Source: Clostridiales bacterium
Lineage (GTDB): Bacteria; Bacillota; Clostridia; Christensenellales; Aristaeellaceae
Assembly: GCA_015056415.1 (NCBI GenBank)
Contig: SVGJ01000003.1
Coordinates: 55,254 to 119,253, forward strand
Direction of reading: 5' to 3'
DNA: 64,000 nt
Within the stretch, counting starts at the first letter, position 1, and every line of letters starts with the position of its first letter. Positions 13,001 to 17,267 of the stretch are shown here, piece by piece. The position numbers were made by a program, and so were the translations under genes. The notes beneath the pieces are model-generated. The model had not been told where the DNA came from. It ran no database searches and saw only the letters and a list, made by a program, of their open reading frames with translations.

Positions 13001-14339
13001 GCAGACCGGCGTTGCCTATGGCAGCGAACTGATGGATGCGGATCAGATCCCCTCCATCGAGGGCTACAGCTGGACAGGCGCGTGGAGCTACCACGAAACC
13101 GAATGGACCGATGGGACCTTCACCATGCCCGTTGAGGAAGCGGATCAAGGCGTCATCAGCCTTGTGACGGGGTATGTGCGCAACGGCTACGAGCTGCTCA
13201 GCGATGAAGCTACCCGCAGGCAGATGACCATCTTCTACGATAACAGCGCCGCTGACGCGGATACCACCAGCGTGCCGTATCGCTCAACGGTGACGATGTA
13301 CGGCAATCCGAAGAAGCTGTACATCACCCGCGGCAGTGAAACGAAAACGGTGGCCGAGTGGGTCGCGGATGGCTTTGTAACGCAAAACGAGAGGAGTTAC
13401 TCCTTTGTGATGCCCGCAGAAAAGGTGCGCATCGCAGCCTATACCGAGCTGGAGGGCGAATCCACGCTGACGGCCTGCGAAACGACGCACGCCCATGCCG
13501 CGGGGGAGACGGATGAATACACCTTCAGCTTCGCGGATGGCAATGCCGGCGCTATCCTGGCCGGTAAGCAGCTGTATCTGGTGGACGTGACCGTTGACGG
13601 CCTGCTGCTGGACAGCAAGGCGAACGTGACCGCGCTTGCGCCCTCTGCCGGCAGCGATTATGCCAACAGCACCTTCGCCTTTACCATGTCTGCCAACGGC
13701 GGCGCGGAGCAGGACGTGAAAAACCTGGCGGAAGGCACGCCGGCGGCCTGCGTGGAGATCGACGCGGCCAGCACGCTGACCTTCAGGCTGTACAACGCCA
13801 ACGCGCTGACCATTCCCGGTATGTGCGGCAGCCTGCAGCTTGTGTTCGCGACCAGCGACACCGGTACCGATGAAACCGACACGCTCACCATCACCCTGGA
13901 CATTACCCGGGTGGCCAGCCAGCTGAACGTGACTGTGCCGCTGGTGATCGTGATGAAGACCAACATCGATGGCGGCAGCGCGAAGCTTCCGGATGAAAGC
14001 TATGCGCTGGACAACGATTCCTCCATGCGCGTGCAGCTGGAGACCGTGAGCATCGCTGATGGCGGAAGCCGGATCACCCAGGCGGATGACGACGCGGACC
14101 TGAACGCCCAGCGCGATCAGTACCGTGTGCAGCTCAGCGACGACTGGCTCAGGCACGACCTGTATGCTGATGGCGAGACGGGCGAGAAGTACAACCCCAT
14201 CGACAGCATCGCGACCAGCCCCATGACCTTCGTCACCTGGCCTGAGGAGGATCGCGGCGTTCATATGACGACCATCACCTATACCGTGGCGATCCCTGAG
14301 GAGAATGAGACCCAGGGATCCGCCGCGGACGGTGAGTAA
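1074..14339 (+). CDS. Giant secreted surface protein (~4,420 aa): signal peptide, TE/PE-rich linker, CHAP domain, beta-helix-like region, InlB/Flg_new-like repeats, C-terminal 'TVPL' domain
   Basis: ATG at 1074 after GGAGGGGA (ORF extends to 1020). CHAP-like EWCAMFVSFC ... RGDLVFF ... EHVGIVT. Repeats such as GYDFLGWYTT...YYAHW and VFLGWYTDPSF...LYAKW. C-terminus QLNVTVPLVIVMKTNIDGG...ITYTVAIPEE. Confidence 0.9.
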   Translation: MTRGNVWTRRVTAAVLAVMLCLGEVCVPGQLAFADNHIVTTSSDLSPVTPESPETTTEPGTGTETDAPQETAKPTEGLETPDETTEAPQETPAVEPTPENVAQPSDAPEVTEEPTMAPEASGEETVAPQETEPVETTPENTVQPTEEIEETTKPTNGLETTEEPVPASPSIIGLTAANSLIQLGETAVWSFAYEAADHAFYTIKDPSGQTVGEGDASAAGEVSFAPSGAGIYTLTLTASAGEQSVSASAAVAVIDGACSMTLTALDRYAVAESKSMQYEAAVSGGCAPYTLVFDVRLGGASVHSETAVLDAAGTASFGYMPLTDGEYAVSVTVTDAAGQESSAEALMPVAVNLFETAEDWDASVSGVRLTGDWREDLVAVARTQIGVAESTRNFIINEQGEVAGYTRYGHWYGANYSEWCAMFVSFCLHYAKIPAAAFPQEAGCSTWQRQLSAMGIYEADTQQYVPERGDLVFFSTEGSAAPEHVGIVTRVTEDSISTIEGNRNHQVQERSYKRADPDIAGYASMRRAMDRAGILEKYEQIDVTVDLNAQATEKPAIDLPPAEKTGEAGQLDVTVDFTSPDGLTYEHDEVQPSETSQPTAEATAAADESEATTEPSDAPEVADAPAEEHIFESAVGETITLQVPLMEKTEYQWQRSLKDGGEWESIRDDAIATGWDTCALSIVVTEENAQYQYRCLIRQQEEPSDGGLLSVLFGISTASADMEDEWVALPQVFSIALAEESGGSQISISGYTQNLLIYNYIYYTNSDGKEMLPGGGSRLEISGNAPAGVNILIGDQADGSAGANQAPIAGFDIALGLADSQNTVTVYPVNGGNNDVKMTVSGAASMAKLVVEGSLSLTLNADLTIDEAALSSGAALVVNTNGHTLTIGTLTGGEVTLNGNGTVVVRNALRADSLTVDKVTLNGSGTAGITAATEISVNSASIQRAALFGFDASAQGECRLSFSGSNTLSEIRAVGAGDGCAALVDISGLSSIGSYTGINIICDYAVAYTEAVTDPEGPVTIQPGLGWPTSYRATSTGLNNAVHTIIGSRAQTDAGMGAYTESASGTLALPDYAMPGYTFGNWQFNGAGEGIVQLSAISGDVTLQAVLVPYDVTVVMDLGYDPSALTNDTVPARTTVQQTCFGQTVALEKPVRFGYQFKGWAVPDKMAPTLENEYVINNMEHLAAPGDGETAYSLTLEAQWSEDVFPVYLNIPESDGSLSSADLYIALVDEPGESDWMLIGDFLAEYSGLFKKSTENAFTIANNEDGIRFGETLDDWFARLGGQVGEDWGLPVLRLVQDGTSKEFTAWQASGVPMTGAHAMTNVGEYGLLHTGGALLEEYQAMLHTSQPVTLTAQFVAGFTLTVNGLNSSWEIWLEDKGSSVATKKLEADASGRIDQVMIPLGTKLHWRLSKSSADFGLGITPWAFEYATGFDFDIVENPYAPANDAYIDYVFTMPTCNVTATLDDETVWINLAHSPITFERKHTYNNRTLDGFWYNRKLTELTPIYRNADGAYFYAWDFNARFHVTSANEATQNQLTLVDAMTVVLKECNLQPTSAFMSDAVDRKLAGTTAEGKLAKTGTAKYGNIVISTTAVQQYAVNLIVQGTNTIGAIFPNNIKTEVGYTTTLKVSGENNGVLNLGGLWGTYKATLSNLTINSIETNSEYLCAVTTGGEGRDVELTFSGCVINAPEKRVGSRYSPVKFSNATTADVASTYGYSGVELSGKSFVRIRGNAESNHRTTVVDTGCSLLVEGNLTFSWNHGTATATVKGALVVKGSRCDLGNLSMSGSGALIVSNIITLGKTCTVSGGTIVTNQIMNTPYSVSHGILADSNGDNAYLATYAQDAENATVYNFNGGNIYLLGRKYSASLKASDAANPVSSVIDGLLDENGALVGTSVSHATAYSAVQAATATATECFVLGNSAWTSATSRSRSVSFAGSKIYAAGNITLFNDTNVSAGSIECAGVLSSKHTLNVTGGSITAQGVGNAYNITTAESGLYRYAKTNITGGTLVVDGLGAVAAPIAGVDACSVVTIGSGASIRPRTGDAVHVRNVLYVNYVGSEDAFELPAVPAQNPRSLIFEADVPAGSTSFSGLLTMNGDAVFAQPKLADTGADAAWAYDAVDGTSTGMITANGYVNGTDQDGFVYDDHDFVALYAVKDSYPLLVQGTYNGGFTVSVGQDDAETVLTANGSVDAPVARPVTITLDDEARFRRTVVWYKDTAGVPVNVLSLPGAVMDEQNRTITFPMPSFDVEVWITEELTLDLYRYPISFTQEGFRVEWDKTRDTSDFAYAGDLRVEQSNITTMKVNCWDATAAVDNVILANGSGASYATTNYFRFEAGADDLARTVTLHQIQQTGGADNVGNLVADGVDARLVIDGIVQVTHINVPENASIDISGKAGQNSTTDVFYVYQPSLSSSASYAIGTLQGKAGDVALHNMRVLVPRHSTMVYSQTSNPAATFLMENCTYVHGVEYAYSAIVQKIGTVKLVGSTVEIIADTGHSNINIAGVTTFEAVDSTIRHTIGSSTGASNSFFNGAKNVTFNNTQFEQTWRSSTSSANYQYAINYGSEPTSFVLTNGSSYTSNYRQLFKKLVLDGDSAVSIQGDASETVLFCKDLTVNSGTVEADNIIISGFYTGDVKDETAVLAALEAGTSVITSGTLTMNGGMVSATGFIGGDANAVINVAGGTLEAKEIGTSGLLYGFAQYIPRVNEPYFYTSSVYTSKASLDLGATVNISDGTVNVAEDGYLGGVNAQVNVTGGLVQLAPGSLMGMNAEQENAYLLNRAETTPATVTITGGKVEHTGECIMDEGLTGNGGSISTPYGTVSISGSATGVHVHDLVAEHGSITISDTGNEYYDNPYAGEDLNAGDEKINVRVDNLLQAGSSLSLVNATVYAETAYVNPAQGETAELSIIPGGNLHTPALYVNGNYGKAPQSTGASNIEMISYQYIHGNEKKSVVYVLNQEMCPYADNYTIVNDNVNGYTYTPAAPEIIPLTDPVWMGRVFLGWYTDPSFSEESRITELSTDMTSGYVLYAKWAYDTVRFSVIVPATLRELSDAGVFQNERTGIEGYWDEQAQTFTFRKTVDIPYGSSIVSGLELDSNYQLSSLRVSSVQYNENDYADQAVEAVNTGIYELYLDKVENNVTTKLDDDMADVTIELMATGTVKKRLFLTLDLNLNGGYPVDAAFPAGSASPEEATATTWTSAVETGQNVGSAEGFVIDGGMVTPTAVGYDFLGWYTTAEWAGDGAAVLPEDVPTNHATYYAHWQPKTYLVAFDAQEGNLLTADGGLPTDQTDAQTLFALIKYDAPLSSMLYVTESDGLWSVADEQTGRLPAAWKTGEAFSAWYADADVTQPVADATCFNVTSLTGSIDVNAEALENPDGTWTAGACGAQFTPVYAQTVFRFHANGGYLKDGGNLLSTLTAQRTEHQPFPGYTDIAANAPDSSVYDVIALHDCDCGSTQMAILSTTAQAFEALGKSHAESDYRHAVQRVGYTFCGWYESPEAAAEAVASGNFSQAAGTVAQYPEATEVDLYAAWAPNSYTVNLQAPADMDAYSGYSTGSQTLQAHVTVGQSVSDAAWPGRADENWYAYNRAEGDGGDDKLRRYLLGYTFDQLDPGDSRQGENGYDVYLEYARTITKVINAGCVFTGTEADTAGTVFKIPMREYDISTVPDYPDGAEFDLYAVYRERSLVFIEKYELDGVSYQKVLSSGPVDTYDNYPARYAADTENGSYAMLRDADFTLKYWVVNGSEGTIFPSTEEAYRNNLEQYKTTAQSMGAYDVNVYTVYTANVEIDRQLIASTVPTENRSYANAAMPGSIREDVMSYTLELPEGFHLVDNTEMAANRFDPAWNADGQSHTANDTAAIWMELKDTAGTVHYQGWLQQAETPVPLGTSNVSKDWKIELTMYHSSVISDTREYLLPIEFSFAKETDQSVALNVTVVLKPTLYQVNYQAILPDNPLPDVPLVIQPNDLEPAQDGRSYVSTQTGVAYGSELMDADQIPSIEGYSWTGAWSYHETEWTDGTFTMPVEEADQGVISLVTGYVRNGYELLSDEATRRQMTIFYDNSAADADTTSVPYRSTVTMYGNPKKLYITRGSETKTVAEWVADGFVTQNERSYSFVMPAEKVRIAAYTELEGESTLTACETTHAHAAGETDEYTFSFADGNAGAILAGKQLYLVDVTVDGLLLDSKANVTALAPSAGSDYANSTFAFTMSANGGAEQDVKNLAEGTPAACVEIDAASTLTFRLYNANALTIPGMCGSLQLVFATSDTGTDETDTLTITLDITRVASQLNVTVPLVIVMKTNIDGGSAKLPDESYALDNDSSMRVQLETVSIADGGSRITQADDDADLNAQRDQYRVQLSDDWLRHDLYADGETGEKYNPIDSIATSPMTFVTWPEEDRGVHMTTITYTVAIPEENETQGSAADGE
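1270..1560 (+). repeat. Degenerate tandem duplication in the TE/PE-rich linker
   Basis: Protein units ETAKPTEGLETPDETTEAPQETPAVEPTPENVAQP and ETTKPTNGLETTEEP/APQETEPVETTPENTVQP; near-identical 24-bp DNA at ~1290-1313 and ~1530-1553. Confidence 0.6.
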
Positions 14340-14357
14340 AGGAGGAGTGAGCTGCAA

Positions 14358-14957
14358 GTGCAACCCAGAGAACGACGGGCAGACAAGCGCTCCCGTAAGA
14401 AAAAAACGCAACTGATCCTGGTGATCGCGCTGGCCCTGATCCTGATTGCCGCGATCGTCACAGGCGTGCTCCTGTTGCTCAATGACAAAAGCGACGCAGA
14501 ATATGAGCGCTATCAGTTTGATACCGACGCCATTGCCGGCCGCATCCAGCGAATGTCCGAGGAGGAGATTCAGCAGGAGCTGAACCGTGTGGTGGAGGAG
14601 GGGATGTTCAACATCTCCATTGCCAGCGCCATTGTGTTCACCTCCCCGGAGGCGGAGGGGCAGGCGCGGATCGAAAACACCGAAGCCAACCATTACCACA
14701 TGCAGGTCGATATCTTCCTGGATGAGACGGGCGAGCTCGTCTACGCCAGCAAGCTGCTCCAGCCCGGATATTCCATTGAGAACATCCGGCTGACCAGCGC
14801 CCTGGCGCCCGGCGAATATAATGCCACAGCCGTGTTCTCGGCCATCACGCAGGAGGAAATGCAGCTTTTCGGCCAGGCTGCAGCACAGATCAAGCTCTAC
14901 ATCATGGATGAAAACGGCCGGATCCCCACGCCCACGCCGCTGCCTGCCCAGCCGTAA
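14358..14957 (+). CDS. Short type-II membrane protein P1 (N-terminal TM, extracellular beta domain, PTPTP tail)
   Basis: GTG start after AGGAGGAG, directly behind the giant gene; TM LILVIALALILIAAIVTGVLLLL; motif EEEIQQELNRVVEEGMFNISIAS...LLQPGYSIENIRL...LAPGEYNATAVF. Confidence 0.85.
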   Translation: MQPRERRADKRSRKKKTQLILVIALALILIAAIVTGVLLLLNDKSDAEYERYQFDTDAIAGRIQRMSEEEIQQELNRVVEEGMFNISIASAIVFTSPEAEGQARIENTEANHYHMQVDIFLDETGELVYASKLLQPGYSIENIRLTSALAPGEYNATAVFSAITQEEMQLFGQAAAQIKLYIMDENGRIPTPTPLPAQP

Positions 14958-15186
14958 GGTTTTCTCAGGCCGGAAAGCGCGTGTCACAATGCTCCCGCAT
15001 CAGGCATATAGCTTGCTGGGATAGATATTCTGCGAAGAAAGGAAGGGATGAAGCTACGCTCAGGGAGGTTTTCGGCATGACGGTAAAGAACAACAAAGCA
15101 GAGGATCCCGCAGGCAATGAATGTTCCTTCAGCCGAAAACAGGCGAATCAGGCACCCATGGATCGTGTGATCGGCACATGATCCTC

Positions 15187-15202
15187 CCCGCCGCTCGGCG
15201 GG
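15187..15202. other. GC hairpin cccgcc-gctc-ggcggg in intergenic region
   Basis: Perfect 6-bp stem, 4-nt loop; no T tract. Confidence 0.4.
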
Positions 15203-15248
15203 CAGTACCAACGCGTAACCCAATCAATATCATAAAGGAGAGATCACC

Positions 15249-16031
15249 ATGAAGAAGTTCCTTTCCCTGCTGCTGGCTGCCATGCTGCTGCTGGCCTGCA
15301 CCACGGCCATGGCTGAGGACGACAACGCCACCATTACCGTGAACGAGCCCGTGTCTCGCTACGCCACCAACAACGAGGAAGATGGCGCCGAGGAAGCCCA
15401 GACGCCTTCCGTGAACACCGAGATCTGGCTCCAGGTCGACGCCGCCGGCCAGATCGACGTGACCGTTCCGCTGGTGCTGGTCTTCCAGACCAACATCGAC
15501 GGCGGCTATGCCACTTCCCCCGAAACCTACAAGATCACCAACAACAGCACCGCTGACATCGCCGTGACCTCTCTGGCCGTTGCCGTGGAAGCGGTCGATT
15601 CCGAGACTCAGCCCATGTCTTTCGTGGCCTTCGACGATGTGGCGAATGAAGAGATCGATGCGTACGGCCTGAAGCTGCACGTGGACGCCACTGAAGCTGA
15701 CGCCGAGGCACACCGCGCGGCCCATGACGCTTACGACAAGGACCTGAAGGAGATCGAGGGCGAAGCCGACACTGCCGATGTGATGGATGGCGGCCTGTTC
15801 CAGGTCTACAAGGGAGAGGCGACCCAGGTCACCGCTGAGATGAAGACCAGCCCGCTGAGCTTCACCACCCTGCGCAAGGCCGGCGCGGATGGCGCTGCCT
15901 CCGAGCTCGACACCACCATGGGCGTGAAGATCATCACCATTACCTACACTGTTGGCATCGACGCTCAGAACGCCATTGGTGATGAGATCACCACGGACGA
16001 CGAGCAGTTCAAGGCTCCCGCGAACGATTAA
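15249..16031 (+). CDS. Small secreted protein consisting largely of the 'TVPL' domain shared with the giant protein C-terminus
   Basis: Signal peptide MKKFLSLLLAAMLLLACTTAMAE; QIDVTVPLVLVFQTNIDGG...KTSPLSFTTL...IITITYTVGI; RBS AAAGGAGAG. Confidence 0.85.
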   Translation: MKKFLSLLLAAMLLLACTTAMAEDDNATITVNEPVSRYATNNEEDGAEEAQTPSVNTEIWLQVDAAGQIDVTVPLVLVFQTNIDGGYATSPETYKITNNSTADIAVTSLAVAVEAVDSETQPMSFVAFDDVANEEIDAYGLKLHVDATEADAEAHRAAHDAYDKDLKEIEGEADTADVMDGGLFQVYKGEATQVTAEMKTSPLSFTTLRKAGADGAASELDTTMGVKIITITYTVGIDAQNAIGDEITTDDEQFKAPAND

Positions 16032-16054
16032 GGCATCTGATGCTCTTTCCATTC

Positions 16055-16094
16055 GGGAGGACGGCTCACGCCGTCCTCCCGGGTGACCGTTTTT
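16055..16094 (+). terminator. Strong hairpin behind the small TVPL protein, possible (partial) terminator
   Basis: gggaggacggc (16055-16065) / gccgtcctccc (16070-16080), TTTTT at 16090-16094 after a 9-nt gap. Confidence 0.6.
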
Positions 16095-16123
16095 CAGCAC
16101 ACTCGAAAGGAAAATAAAGATTT

Positions 16124-16738
16124 ATGGCCAGACGGACGGAGAGAAACAAAAAAGAGAATAACAGAAAGCTGATGATGATCATCATTGCGCTGCTGCTGGT
16201 ATTCATCCTGCTGCTGGGCGGCGCGCTGTGCTATTTCCTCCTCTGGCAACCTGCACAGCACACACAGGTGCGCGGCGGACAGCGCGAGGCTAAGGCGCTG
16301 CAGGGTTCGCTGAACGTGATGACCGAAGATGAGATCCAGGAAGCCCTCAACAACATTGTGGAAGAGGGTATGTTCCGCATTTCCATTGCCAGCAATATCA
16401 TCGCCGTTGAGGATGGGCTGGCACAGGTACGCATCGAAAACAACCTGCAGAACCGTTACGTGATGCAGGTGACCCTTTATCTCGACGAAACCGGAGAAGA
16501 GATTTATCGCACGGATCTGATCGATCCGGGCTATTACATACAGGAAACTGAGTTTGACAAGCATCTGGATCCCGGCGAATATGCCGCGACGGCGGTGTTC
16601 ACCGCGCTGTACGCTGATACGGAGGAGGTCGTGGGCACGGTGGGTGCGCATGTGACGATCCACGTCTTTGCGCAGGATCAGACGCCTACGCCCGCGCCCA
16701 CCGAATCGCCTGCGCCGACGGGTGATGTGCAGCAATGA
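16124..16738 (+). CDS. Short type-II membrane protein P2, paralog of P1
   Basis: TM LMMIIIALLLVFILLLGGALCYFLL; EDEIQEALNNIVEEGMFRISIAS...LIDPGYYIQETEFDKHLDPGEYAATAVF; PT-rich tail. Confidence 0.85.
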   Translation: MARRTERNKKENNRKLMMIIIALLLVFILLLGGALCYFLLWQPAQHTQVRGGQREAKALQGSLNVMTEDEIQEALNNIVEEGMFRISIASNIIAVEDGLAQVRIENNLQNRYVMQVTLYLDETGEEIYRTDLIDPGYYIQETEFDKHLDPGEYAATAVFTALYADTEEVVGTVGAHVTIHVFAQDQTPTPAPTESPAPTGDVQQ

Positions 16739-17229
16739 AGCGGATCAGCAGGCGTACACTTGTAACGTTTTGTGTGATTTTCCTGCTGGTGGATGTGCTG
16801 GCGGCCGCCGGCCTCGCCTGCGTGATATGGCACGACAGGCAGGACCAGCAGCTGAAACGCGACGCCCAGGCAAAGCAGACCGAGATCTCCGGAGAGCTGG
16901 ATGAGGCGGCGGTGCAGGCGCTGGGCGAGGCATACCGCCATGTGCGGCTGAATAACGAAGCTGTTGCCGAGAATGGCGAGATCGCTATCCTTCTGTCCAA
17001 CGGGGAAGAAAACCCCTGCGCTGTGGCCATGGAGCTGCTGCTGGGCGCCGACGAGGTGATCGCGCGGACTGCCCAGGTGGATCCGGGCTGGCGCGTGGAG
17101 CATATTGCCCTGGATGCCCAGCTGCAGCCGGGTGTGCATCAGTGCCTGGCACGTATCCATTTCTATATGGCGGATACGGGCGCCCCGCTGGGAACGATGG
17201 CCCAGCAGGTGCTGCTTACGGTCAAATGA
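16735..17229 (+). CDS. Short type-II membrane protein P3, divergent paralog of P1/P2
   Basis: ATG overlaps P2 stop; N-terminal TM; QVDPGWRVEHIALDAQLQPGVHQCLARIHFY matches the PGyxIExixLxxxLxPGeY core. Confidence 0.75.
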   Translation: MKRISRRTLVTFCVIFLLVDVLAAAGLACVIWHDRQDQQLKRDAQAKQTEISGELDEAAVQALGEAYRHVRLNNEAVAENGEIAILLSNGEENPCAVAMELLLGADEVIARTAQVDPGWRVEHIALDAQLQPGVHQCLARIHFYMADTGAPLGTMAQQVLLTVK

Positions 17230-17267
17230 TCGCTGTTTTCGGAATGATCAAGCATGGAGGAATCGGG

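Noticed and set aside
13284-14987. 567-aa antisense ORF spanning the giant gene end and P1
   Set aside because: No RBS or domain evidence; overlaps two well-supported + genes
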